A stretch of 64,000 bases of DNA from Combretum micranthum (Eukaryota; Streptophyta; Magnoliopsida; Myrtales; Combretaceae), in the NCBI GenBank assembly GCA_024138025.1, contig JAMXBD010000431.1, forward strand, positions 620,001-684,000. The letters are read 5' to 3'. Both the position numbers and the translations under genes were made by a program. This document shows positions 21,315-31,219 of the stretch, piece after piece. Positions within the stretch are counted from its first letter, which is position 1, and each line of letters starts with the position of its first letter. The notes under the pieces are model-generated. The model was given only the letters and a program-made list of their open reading frames with translations. It searched no databases and had not been told where the DNA came from.

Positions 21315-22502
21315 GAATTTTTGGAGTGATTTTTGGATGTAATAAAATAAATTGAAAAAGAAAAATAATTGGATGCATGGGACATATAGGCGCCGGTTTT
21401 GCTTTATTAGATTGGGGGGGAAATTGTTTTATTTTATTTGTTTGTGTAATAAAGAAGTAATGTGTAAAGTTGATGTGATAAAGGTGTATTGGAAATGAAA
21501 AAAGTAAGAAAATAGATATGTAGGTGTAAGAAAAAGTAGAGATAGATGAATAGTAGAAAAGTACTATGAATAGTAGACTAGACAATTAAAGTACCGGTAG
21601 TAATAAAAATACGCGTAATAATGCGATATCTGTAATTTTTAGCTACCGAAAAATTCTAAAACTGATATTTTTGGAATCCTTGTATTTTTACGAGTCTATT
21701 GGTATAAACGGAATATTTTTAATATTCCGAGCTCCGGACACGCTTTTCGAGAACCGATCCCGTTTGGGTCCGAAGGTCACTCGAATTTCGCGAATCTGAT
21801 ATTTTTATGTTACCCTATATTATTGCGAACTATTTGAAGCTATTAACTTAATTTCGTTTTCTAGGGTTTGAAAACACGGGATTGCCGGATCTTAAACACT
21901 AAGGTTCGTTATAGGCTTGTTGACTTTTAGGGTTTCGTTTTGATTTCCGATTTTTACTGAGTTATTCGTAAGATCGTATAATTTTTGAGTTTTGATCGTT
22001 TTAAATTTTAGCTCGAAATTTATATTTTATTTTATTTGTGATTATTTATTTGTTTTTAGTTCTGGATCGTTTAACCGAGTCTAGGTTTATGAGTTGACTC
22101 GATTTGACTTTTGTGGAAAATTTGGATTTTGTGATTCTAAAATTTTACTGAAGGAATTAGGATTTTATTATCTCGTTGTTAAGCGGTATTTGGATTTATT
22201 GTTTCGATTTGCGTTTTAGGAATTGGGTAGATTATTTAATCGACGTACGGACGTTGATTATATCGATAATTGGACTTTTATTTTGTTTCAGGGGTTCTCG
22301 TTTTCTCAAGATTGAGAGAACTCGTTTCTGTTCTTATTTGGAATTAAGTTTTAACTTGGGTCGAGTTTTAGGGTTTCGTTTCCGGTATTTGACTCGGTCT
22401 AGAATTGAGTTTTAATCTCAAGTTGATTTTTCGGGTTTTGATTTTTATACTTCTAAAATTATTTTTAAGGATTATGAAAATTTTTGGGGGGTTTACATAT
22501 GT

Positions 22503-22580
22503 AGTCTATTGATGGCTTGCCCATCTAAAAACCTTAGTGTATTTGATGCCTTGATTTTTACTCTACATGCGAGTACGCAT
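22503..22580 (-). pseudogene. Copia element A: N-terminal end of gag
   Basis: The minus strand reads GQAINRL, the start of the usual copia gag motif (SINRPP.F.G.NY..WK). The motif resumes at 9315 after removal of the hAT and LARD elements. The exact start codon is not clear. It lies about 20-80 bp downstream of the primer site, as expected. Confidence 0.75.
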
Positions 22581-22597
22581 AGAAAATTAGAGACAAG

Positions 22598-22609
22598 GCT
22601 TTGATACTA
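22598..22609 (-). promoter_or_regulatory. Primer binding site of copia element A, degraded
   Basis: TAGTATCAAAGC on the minus strand matches the initiator tRNA-Met site TGGTATCAGAGC at 10 of 12 positions. It sits just upstream of gag and 2 bp from a plausible LTR end (…GTTTTCA at 22612). Confidence 0.75.
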
Positions 22610-22611
22610 AG

Positions 22612-23461
22612 TGAAAACATGAAAACACACTAGAAAATACTCAAGAGGGTGGAGGGAAGGTGGGTAAATTGAGTATTTGACTTAAAATTCATAAATAATT
22701 AATTTTTATGCAACATATCAAATTGTAATTTAATAGTAGCAGATAACACACCAACAAATTATAATATGAAATATAAAAGAGATAGAAATAGAAAAATTTG
22801 AGTCTAGATTTAACATGGAGTTCGACCCATTTTCCATTCTCCATGATTACCAATTACCTTTCAATCGAAGATTTTACATACTTTATTAATCACCCCAACA
22901 ATACATACTCAAATTGAACAGTACACCTCTTTACAACACTTAGGAAATGAAATATTTCCTTTCTCTCTATAGATGCTCTCTGTTAGATAGCAAATACAAG
23001 AATAGAGCATTAAAATGATTTTTCTCTCTTTTCAAATTTTACAAAGTAATGAACAAGGGAATAAAAAAAATTGTTGATTTTTCAATTTGCAAATGAAAGC
23101 TTTTTTCCAACCCTCTTGAATGAATCTCTAAAGGAAAGTGTATTTATAGTCTTCAAACATTTAAATGTTCATTGGAGATAAAGCCTTAAAATCCCCAAGC
23201 ATTAAATGTGTGTAATGGCTCTTTTTTGCCACATCGGTTCATGTATTTCGATTACCGTGCCTTAGACTTGTCTTTCCTTAATTATGACTCTCGACCAAGT
23301 CTGTGATCATGTAGACTTCATTGAGCTTTATATTAAAACTTGTTGCACCGTAATACTTGTTACGCCCTAGTTTTGACCATCAACCAAAGCTATGTATCTT
23401 GAATTTGCACCGGCTAATTTCTGCACAATCTCCAAAGAACAACACAAAAGTACACAACACA
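22612..23461 (-). mobile_element. Probable 5' LTR of copia element A
   Basis: The primer site fixes the LTR end at about 22612. A TATAAATA box on the minus strand lies at 23141-23148, and pyrimidine-rich leader sequence follows downstream. The outer boundary is not certain: a TGTGTTG start at 23461 (plus-strand …CAACACA) is plausible, giving 850 bp, but the partner LTR is outside the window so it cannot be confirmed here. Confidence 0.55.
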
Positions 23462-23618
23462 AATATATATATTCTAGCATATTATTCATCATATTATTCT
23501 ACTAATTAAGTATAGTTTTTAAACAAAAGTGAATAGTTAATTATGCAACTAATTGTCTTATCAAAATCCACTTTGAACCTACAAGTTCAACAAAATATAA
23601 TAAAAGAGTTACATTAAA

Positions 23619-24122
23619 GGGAATTTCAATATGAGATAAAATTTTTTTATAAACATTACTAATAATATGTCTTAACTGACATTCAGTGAGCCTGACTAAG
23701 TTATAAAAGATAGCTCATTGCCTAATATCAAAATTATTGTAGTGAAAATGATATACCAGATTCTCCAATGTATATATGTACCTAGACATTGATTCCCTAA
23801 GATATTATATTGCATGAACAAGACAAATTATAGTTAAATTCATTATCATATTCCTAGACCGTGGTAATTTCTCATGTAAATTATGATCAATATTGTTCTG
23901 ATCTACAATCACTCAACCTTATTAGTTTATTGGAACTATCCTAATAATCAAACATAGATCACATTATTATTAATCATTTAACACACTATGAGAATTTTAC
24001 AACATTTGAAAATACTAAAAACATTGTCTATCTTTTATAATTTAGTCACTCTTTTATTAAATGTCAGATAAGATATACTATTAGTAATGTTTATAGAACA
24101 GTTTTAACTTATATTAAACATC
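23619..24122. mobile_element. Inverted-repeat element of unknown superfamily (about 500 bp)
   Basis: The left arm (23619-23713) and right arm (24028-24122) are inverted copies about 90 bp long. Shared blocks include TATAAACATTACTAATA, TGACATT and ATTATAAAAGATAG with scattered changes. The middle is AT-rich and non-coding. I could not find a convincing target duplication, so whether it is a miniature transposon or another kind of inverted duplication is open. Confidence 0.6.
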
Positions 24123-24326
24123 CAATTGATTTATAACTATTTCATTATATTAAATGTTATGAATTTTTTATTCAATAATCTAACCCAACTTTAAAAAAAT
24201 AAAAATAATCATGCATGAAAATTAAATTTGATAAAAGAGAAGCTAATCTATCTACAAGACTTATATACATAAATCAATATTTTCTAACTTAAGTAATTAA
24301 CTACAAATATAAATAAAATTCAATAA

Positions 24327-24548
24327 CTAGATATGAATTTTAAATTTACTGTAAGATTCTAAAAATATCAAAATGACTTTTTATCAAACTAAATTGTAAC
24401 TTTTTAGCTTCTAAACTAATATCTTTTCATAATTCAAATGCTAGATATGGTATTTAAATTTACTATAAGATTCTAAAAATAATAAAGTGACTTCTTATTA
24501 AACTAAATTGCAACTTTTTATCTTCTAAGCTCTAATCTTTTTTCATTT
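24327..24548. repeat. Direct tandem duplication, two units of about 114 bp
   Basis: CTAGATATG starts both units (24327 and 24441). The units share TTTAAATTTACT.TAAGATTCT, AAACTAAATTG.AACTTTTTA and TTCTAA with about 85 percent agreement by eye. Non-coding. Confidence 0.75.
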
Positions 24549-25370
24549 TATTTTCAATCAATGTCGCTACTCTCTCCCGTTCCTATCCTCTGGCCTCAAA
24601 ATGAACTCATAAGTTGTCTCTTGTCCTCGTTGCTATACCTCTCTAACACTAATTCCATCCTCTCCATCAAATCAATAGCAAAAATGAGACATTTATGTAG
24701 TATCACTTTTCTCCTTTCTTCTCTTTGTATTCTTCTTGGAATTTGCAAAAAACACAGCTAATTTACATCAAAGTCATCCTCTACTTTAAATATTACTGAA
24801 AATAAAATAATTACCCATTATGCGTAAAATTCATCCAAAATATTCTATAAAATTATCAGATACTACACAAAAATCACTTAACAACTATAAATAAATATAG
24901 ATTATCAAATTTTTCCATATTGAATTTTGCTTGTCCCACTCAAAATAAACTTCTTAATATTGCCAGAGGACAATCCTTTTCATTCAAATGTTTAGATTCT
25001 CATCCTTATATTCCATGCTATCACAGCTTATCAAAATTCACAACAAGACCGAGTGATCCTCAACATTAGTTCCACTTTATGCCTTCCTTTTTTTTTTTTT
25101 TTTAACGCCTTCATTACACCTGAATATACAAAATTTGTATATACTAGAGTTGAGTAGTTAATTCATTCAAACTATTATCTCCCTTATCATTTAAACTAAA
25201 GCTAATAGCTCAAAAATCTCAAATAATATACATTAACAAAAGGAGAAAAAAAAAAAAAATCAATAGTACTCTTACATAATCTATCCCCCCAATAACATAC
25301 AACTTGATTTGAAGTATGTATTATTTTAGAATTTCAGATAACATTTGGATTTTAGATTATTTTAATAATC
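24549..25370. other. AT-rich intergenic stretch
   Basis: No gene, RNA gene or clear transposon end seen. It includes a poly-T run near 25088 and a poly-A run near 25244. A 66-codon open frame at 24561-24761 has no recognisable feature and I do not call it. Confidence 0.6.
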
Positions 25371-25377
25371 TATAGTG

Positions 25378-25716
25378 TACCATGTAACTTATAGGATAAA
25401 TAACCATAATAAGAATGGGTCCAATTCGATCGTTGTTAGGCTTTAGGTGATTATGGTTATGAACTTTAGTTTCCTCCCCCCTCCCTTATAAAAGCATTGT
25501 GTAAGAGAGGCTACATGGGCTTATTATTGATATAGAACATCTCTAGCCTCTATATTCTTCACCATCAAAAAATACATTAAAGAGTAAGGAAGAGACAGTG
25601 AGAAAAACTAATCAATCTTACAGGAAATGTATTCTGTCAAAAAATCATTATTGATCTTATTTTGTGCTATAATGTCATACATGTGATCTTGGTTTGAAAT
25701 AATGGAATTATCTTAA
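25378..25716 (+). mobile_element. Probable 5' LTR of copia element B (left edge uncertain)
   Basis: It ends just before the primer site at 25721. It carries a TATA box CTTATAAAAG (25486-25494) after a CT-rich run, then CTACATGGGCTTATTATTG leader-like sequence. A start at TGTACCATG (25378) would give about 340 bp, a usual size for short copia LTRs. I could not find the matching 3' LTR near 39,900, so the left edge is a guess. Confidence 0.5.
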
Positions 25717-25720
25717 CAAT

Positions 25721-25734
25721 TGGTATCATAATGG
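25721..25734 (+). promoter_or_regulatory. Primer binding site of copia element B, degraded
   Basis: TGGTATCATAATGG keeps the first 8 bases of the initiator tRNA-Met site TGGTATCAGAGC. It lies 1.3 kb upstream of gag. Confidence 0.7.
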
Positions 25735-27047
25735 TTATGTATTAAATTAGAGCCACAAAAGTTTTCGATTACATGATTGATGCTTGTTTAAGGGATTAAT
25801 TTTCCCTATTTTTTTAGAGTTAGGGTTTCATGGAGTAAACAGTAAAACATTTAATTCTTATACAACAATTCGTCAAATTATTTAGAGTATTAATCTTTGT
25901 GGACATAAATCCTTTATTATGTATATATAGATATATTCAATTGTGAATTCCTGAGATCGGCTTACGATCACTGTAATCTAGCTATGGATTGATTGTAATT
26001 ATATATATTATTCCCAGCTTCACCAAAATTAATGATTCCGGTTGCATCGGAGTGACTATGTGGTAATAATGAATGATCCGGGTGCTAATGTGATGATTGA
26101 TTCCTCCGATGTCGAGATTTTCATGTTTTGCAGTTCTGAATAATGAATTACTTGTTTATCCTGGAGCCATGTTTTGTCAAGTGAACAGTGGACGGCTTGG
26201 ACTTAAATAATCCATACGCTTTGACATGTTTAATATAATAATAAGAAAAGGGATAACATATAATATCAAGTATATACTCTTTTAGTAATATGGCAATCTT
26301 AATCCATCGATTTGCCAATTGATGTGCCGGGCTATTTTCTGTCTTTAATGAAATCAATGGGAAGTTCAAAAAGGAATCCACGGTGGACTTAAAAGATTAA
26401 AGTACCAATGTCCAATTGTTGAAAATTAACGAGAGATGTTCTTGTTAATAAAATTAGAAGTATATAAATAAATGATATTTATCATAAGATTACTCATCAA
26501 AGATGGAATGATGGAATCTCGTGGAAAGTCAATTTTGCATTAAACTTCGTTAGAGAATTATAGTTAATATCTCTAATAAAAGGATTGTAAAATTTATTCA
26601 TATAATTAAATTATTATTGTGGCTTGTTAGTCACCAAAGTGGTCTAACCTAAAACATAATTAGACATTTAATTATTGAATTGTCAATTATTTGTCTTCTG
26701 TGGTACTGTTAAATGACATAAAGGTTAAACTATACTATTGAGATCATTTATTATAATACTAGGTCACCTAATGGTCGACCATTGCTTATTATTAATGACA
26801 TTAAAGGGACTTATCAACATATTTGGTGAATGTGTTTGTATATCCAAAGATAGCATGCATATTTATTTGAATATGATTCATGGTTTATTAAAGTTTATTT
26901 GAATTGGCACAATTATTATTTGAGTTTATGTTTTTGAGTATTACCTAAAGGTGAACTTAGGCACATGATTGAAGTTATACTTGTTATTTGAATCCATTTA
27001 AGTTGACTCAAAGTATTAATGTCTGAGCTTGTGTAATGTTTGTAGCA
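25735..27047 (+). other. Untranslated leader of copia element B
   Basis: There is no domain between primer site and gag start. A 1.3-kb leader is longer than usual, so a later insertion inside it is possible, but I could not identify one. A minus-strand frame at 26148-26381 has no recognisable content. Confidence 0.45.
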
Positions 27048-27780
27048 ATGAACAATATGTATGTTATGACCGATGATGTAATCAAGTTCAATGGGCTTAA
27101 CTATGCTGATTAGGCTGAATAAATACAATTCCAGTTAGGTGTTATGGATTTGGATTTTGCATTAGTTACTAATGAGAAGTTTGCTTCCATTACTAAGACT
27201 AGTACCAAAGCTAAAAAGTCCTTTTATGAGGCTTAGGAAAGGTCTAATAGGCTAGCCTTGAAATTGATGAGGATGAGTTTGGTTGAAGATAGTAAGCCTT
27301 CTATATTTAAAACGAACGATGTAAGGGAGTTTATGTACAAAATGACAGAATACTCTTATTCAGACATAACTGACAGGTCTATTGTGGGGAGTCTTATAAG
27401 TGAGTTGACAACTAAAAAATTCGACTAATCACAGGCCATTCATGATCATGTAACTCACATGATAAATTTGACGGTAATGCTGAAAAAGTGAGTGAGACCT
27501 TTCTGATTCAATTCATTATGAACTCTCTTCCTTCTGAATTTTTCCATTTCCAAGTTAATTACAATACCATTAAAGAAAAGTGAGACATTCATGAAATTAA
27601 GGATATGTTGGTTTAGGAATAAGGGAAGTTAAAGAAATTGAAAGGAGATTCTATTCACTTCACTGTAGGTAAGAAGAGCAAGAAGATGGGTAAGGCTCCA
27701 TTGAAAGTCAGTGAGAGTCAAAACCATACAAAAATGCTCTTTTTGCAAGAAATCTAGACATCTATAGAAGATTGTCTAGA
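27048..27780 (+). pseudogene. Copia element B: gag (UBN2-type)
   Basis: With stops and frameshifts the plus strand reads as copia gag. FNGLNYAD is followed by IQFQLGVMDLDFALVTNEK, RSNRLALKLMRMSL, SDITDRSIVGSL.SELTTKKFD and FHFQVNYNTIKEK. This matches the widespread plant gag-polypeptide family of copia. It ends in a lysine-rich tail (VGKKSKKMGKAPLK) where the nucleocapsid knuckle should begin; that knuckle, protease and most of integrase are missing. Confidence 0.85.
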
Positions 27781-27799
27781 GAGAAAGGATTATTGCATA

Positions 27800-28075
27800 T
27801 ACATTAAAGATTATTGCATATCTTTCAGACAGGGTTCCTAGTAAGCTAGTTCTTAAGACACCTTATGAATTGTGGACATGAAGGAAACCTAGTTTAAGAC
27901 ATCTTTATGTTTGAGGTTGCTAAGTAGAAGTAAAGACATATAATCTACATTAAAAGAAACTGGATGCAAGAACCCTTAGTGGTTACTTTCTAGGCTATCC
28001 TAAAAAGTAAAAAGGTACATATTTTATTATCCTAACCACAATATGAGAATAGTAGAGCATGGGACTGCTTGGTTG
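27800..28075 (+). pseudogene. Copia element B: C-terminal end of the integrase core
   Basis: Reads YLSDRVPSKLVLKTPYELWT, KPSLRHLYV, KKLDARTLSGYFLGYPKK with stops. This is the conserved copia integrase tail (NR.P.......TPYE.W...KP...HL...G........R.....FLGY). It follows gag almost directly, so an internal deletion of roughly 1.5-2 kb has removed the knuckle, protease and the integrase catalytic core. Confidence 0.85.
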
Positions 28076-28375
28076 ATTGAGAATAGCTCAAACAATGAGA
28101 GTGAGAAAATGCAAAAGGTGGGTATCTAAGAGATTCGAGTGGAAACGCTATCTCTAATGGTTCACCTCAAGTTGTTGTTCCTTTTGTCGTATCACAACCA
28201 CACAACATATGAGAACAAAAATCAATGTAGCTAACCCACTAAACAAACAGACAAACAATCATGAAGCTAACAATGAACAAATTGAGAATGAGCAAGTGAT
28301 GCTATAAGAAATGGCATTAAGGACATCTAAAAGGCAAAGTAAATAAGCCATTAAAGATGCTTATGTGGTTTATTT

Positions 28376-29710
28376 ATTTGAGCATGAATGTGACTTGAGC
28401 ATTGATGAAGACTTAGTCTCATTTAAACAGGCTTTGGAATGTAGCAATTTTGAAAAGTGACTCAAAGCCATGAAAGAAGAGTTAAAATCAATGGATGACA
28501 ACAAAGTTTAGGAACTTGTAGAGTTGCCCAATGATTCTAAAAGAGTTAGTTGTAAATGGGTCTTTAAAACCAAAAGAGACTCAAAAGGCAATATCAAAAG
28601 ATATAAGACCAGACTTGTTGCCAAATGTTATACTCAGAAAGATGGCATTGACTATAAAGAGACCTTCTCTCCAGTTCCAAAGATGGACTCTTTAAGAATC
28701 GTTATGGATTTAATAGCTCATTATCACCCAGAGCTTCACCTAATGGATGTAAAGACTACCTTTCTAAATGGTGAATTGGAAGAAAAGGTTTTTATGGACT
28801 AACTAAAAGATTTTTCAACCACAGGACAGGAAAACTTGGTGTGTAAATTGAGAAAATCAATATATGGATTGAAACAAGCTTCTAGACAATGGTATCTTAA
28901 GTTTAATAATACCATTCATATGGTTTTGTAGAGAATGTTGTTGATCAATGTATCTACATGAAGGTTAATGAGAGCAAGTTTATTATATTGTTTGGTAAAT
29001 TACATTAAAAGATATCAATATTTATGGGTAAGTTCATTTCAGGTATCAACATTTTAAGTAGTTAAAAAGATATATCAACGTTTCGCAAATTGAATTACAT
29101 GAGGTATCAATGTTTTGCAAAGTTCATTTAAGGTATCAAGGTTTTAATTTATTTTCAATTGAGTTTCAAAATTTTTATTAATAGTCAATTATTAGTACCT
29201 TATTCAACTCATTTTGTAAAACACTAATACCTTTATTTAACCACTTCAAACATTGATATCTTAAATGAATTTATTCTTAAACATTGATTCCTCTTTTGAA
29301 CCACTTAAAATGTTGATACCTTAGCTAAACTTACATTCAAATGTTGATGCCTTTCAATGTAGTTTACCCGATGATATTCTGTTAGCTGCTAATGATAAAC
29401 GATAGTTACATGATGTTGAAATGTTTCTCTTTAAGAAATTTGAAGTAAAGGACATGGGTGAGACATCCTATGTGATTGGAGTAGAAATATTTCATGATAT
29501 ATCACAAGAATTGTTTGGATTGTCTTAAAAAGGCTATGTGTTAGAGGCATTCAGAATGGAGAAGTGTTTTGCTAGAATAGTTCCAATTCAAAAAGAGGAC
29601 AAGTTTAGTGAAAGCAGTGCCTTAAGAATGATTTGGAATGGAAGGAAATGGAAACTATTCCCTATTCATAAGTGGTTGGGAGCTTAATGTATGCTTAGGC
29701 ATGTACTTGA
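28376..29710 (+). pseudogene. Copia element B: reverse transcriptase, broken by a miniature element
   Basis: Copia RT. KAMKEELKSMDDNKV is followed by an open frame at 28524-28802 with KRVSCKWVFKTKRDSKGNI, TFSPVPKMDSLRIV, HLMDVKTTFLNGELEE (the family has DVKTAFLNG, with the first catalytic Asp) and then [17 protein letters not shown]. At 28994 a 375-bp inverted-repeat element separates this from DDILLA (the family YVDD active-site region, with the tyrosine-valine side lost at the junction). KKFEVKDMGE follows. Several in-frame stops also occur (e.g. 28801). Not functional. Confidence 0.9.
28994..29368. mobile_element. Miniature inverted-repeat element inside copia B RT
   Basis: The termini are long imperfect inverted repeats of about 80 bp. 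GGTAAATTACATTAAAAG on the left faces GGTAAACTACATTGAAAG on the right (read inward), and GGTATCAACATTTTAAGT lies inside both. Non-coding. The insertion lies at the RT active-site motif. The flanks do not show an unambiguous duplication, so the superfamily is not assigned. Confidence 0.8.
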
Positions 29711-29719
29711 TCAAACATC

Positions 29720-30104
29720 AGTTTTGCTATTAGAATGTTAAGTCAATATCAAAGTAATCCTGGAATAGACCATTGGAAAGTTGCAAAGATAGTACTTAGG
29801 TATTTACAAGACATTAAGGATTACATGCTTACTTATAAAAAATCAAGTAACCTTGAAGTAGTGGGATACTCAGATTTAGGCTATGTAGATTGTGTTGACT
29901 CAATGAAATCTACTTTTGGTTACTTGTTTCTACCAGCTAAAGGGGCTGTCTCTTGGAAGAGTGAAAATCAATATGTCATTATTACTTCCACTATGGAAGC
30001 TGAATTTGTAGCAAACTTTGAGGCTATAGTTCATGTATTGTGGTTGTGAACTTTATCTCATGTTTTGGTGTTGGTGATAGTATACATAGATTGTTGAGAA
30101 TTTA
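29720..30104 (+). pseudogene. Copia element B: RNase H, first part
   Basis: An open frame at 29735-30049 encodes the copia RNase H start. MLSQYQSNPGIDHWKVAKIV, RYLQDIKDYMLTY, GYSDLGYVDCVDSMKSTFGY (family: GYSDADWAGD...RKSTSGY) and SWKSENQYVIITSTMEAEFV (family: SKKQ..VA.STTEAEY) appear in order. After a stop it runs to LRIY at 30104, where the Athila composite is inserted. Confidence 0.9.
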
Positions 30105-30487
30105 TGGTTTGTGGTGTTATTGTTAAAATGTGATTGTGAAATTCAAAGTTCAAATTCCACTAATCATTGACCCATTTTTTCAAATTTATAATTATTTTCT
30201 AAACCAATAACTACGGTCTCACAGAGCAAGCGCACCATCAAATGTAGCATAGTAAATGATTTAGGTCGGTCCTAAGGGAATGATTGATAGTTAGTATACT
30301 ATCAATCCCATTAATTATCTAGCCAAAGAAAGATTGTAGAAAACCATACAGAAAAATAAACTAAACTAAGTTAGAAATATTCACAATTGTTTACTAGGTA
30401 AAATAAGAAATAAGCCTGTAACTTTTATGAAATAGCAGCTTAGGGTTACTTCACTAATTGCTTATCAGAATGATTTCTTAAGGATAA
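30105..30487 (-). repeat. Truncated outer LTR of the Athila-like composite
   Basis: Matches the last ~385 bp of the central LTR (35228-35612) closely, for example GTGATTGTGAAATTCAAAG and AAACTAAACTAAGTTAGAAA. The similarity stops at about 30488 in ATTTCTTAAGGA, where the sequence switches to interior DNA. The rest of this LTR, including its TATA region, is deleted. Confidence 0.85.
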
Positions 30488-30549
30488 CATTCATCCTCAT
30501 ACAGCCCCGTGGCACAAATAAATGTTCTCATTGGAACCTCTTTATATTC

Positions 30550-30870
30550 TTAAAATGCATAAAATCTTACTATACTACCTAAGCTGGGCACTTCCCCTTC
30601 CATCTTCAAACTAGCCATAAAGGCTAAAGTAGTGCCAGCATATACACTTTCCCTACTTTCAAAGACCTTCCTCCATACATCATCTTCAAAATACTTTAGG
30701 AAGTCTTCTTCCATGCCAAAACTTCTTAATGGCCCCCAGTTTATTACAACATTCTCTATAATATTTTTTTGGGATAAAAACAGATTAAATCTATCCCTAT
30801 CATCAGGAGACAAATTGTCAAGAGCTTGGGTACTTACTTAGAAATGTGTGGGCTGTCTTTTTGGTGACAT
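30550..30870 (-). pseudogene. ATHILA ORF-1-like fragment
   Basis: The minus strand starts at MSPKRQP (ATG at 30870-30868). After one stop it is open as LSPDDRDRFNLFLSQKNIIE, LRSFGMEEDFLKYFED, VFESRESVYAGTTLAFMAS. The pattern of a (F/L)G.E......F.D..W...F.S.E..Y...TL.F..S. resembles the ATHILA ORF-1 family of plant gypsy elements, whose function is unknown. It is cut at 30488 by the LTR junction. Family assignment is by pattern only. Confidence 0.6.
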
Positions 30871-31219
30871 TTTTTTTTTGTAAAAAGAGATAACGTACAT
30901 TAGTTCATACTTACTTAGAACTGAATCACACATTTATTATTTTGCTAATAGTTTGAGTAATTAGAGACAAACTAGGGTTTCTACAGAATTTAATGATTCC
31001 AAGAGGAAAACGAAGTTTGTAACTAATTATTCAAAATTTAAAGAATAACATTGCTTAGCAAACTACTTTAAAAACAACAGTTCATCATTTTTATGAAGTT
31101 TATACAAAGTTTGAAAAATCCTAAAAAACAAAATACGTTATTTAACAATAAAAAAAATTAGAAAAGAAAGAAAATAAAAAGCATACCTGATGTCGTTATA
31201 GCTTTGAAATGTTGGAAGA

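Larger units (their letters stand above)
10270..22497 (-). mobile_element. Complete non-autonomous gypsy LTR retrotransposon of LARD type
   Basis: A full element on the minus strand, with 5-bp duplication TATGT at 10265-10269 and 22498-22502. Paired LTRs are 4279 bp (10270-14548) and 4316 bp (18182-22497), with a 3633-bp interior. A primer site complementary to initiator tRNA-Met (18162-18173) lies 8 bp from the 5' LTR, and a polypurine tract (14549-14561) abuts the 3' LTR. The interior has gag remnants of chromovirus-like gypsy type and no protease, RT, RNase H or integrase. Very long LTRs with a short interior lacking pol match the known LARD layout of cereals. Transposition would need enzymes from a related autonomous element. 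Gypsy assignment rests on the gag core and the GGACAAAACTTTCTTTAAGG sequence before the polypurine tract. Chromovirus lineage is a guess. Confidence 0.92.
18182..22497 (-). repeat. 5' LTR of the LARD-type element
   Basis: Partner of 10270-14548 with the same ends and internal order. It has one extra copy of a ~40-bp unit near 18,860 (TTGTAGTTATTACAGGCTCC occurs twice, once in the partner), lacks a ~25-bp stretch near 19,910 and differs in several homopolymer lengths. As the 5' LTR it carries the active promoter: TATA box at 21307-21314, transcription to the left, a 3.1-kb leader inside the LTR, then primer site and gag. Confidence 0.93.

Noticed and set aside
23225..23245. Upstream element of a U-snRNA promoter (CCACATCGG)
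   Set aside because: Only part of the motif is present, no TATA at the required spacing and no snRNA-like sequence downstream.
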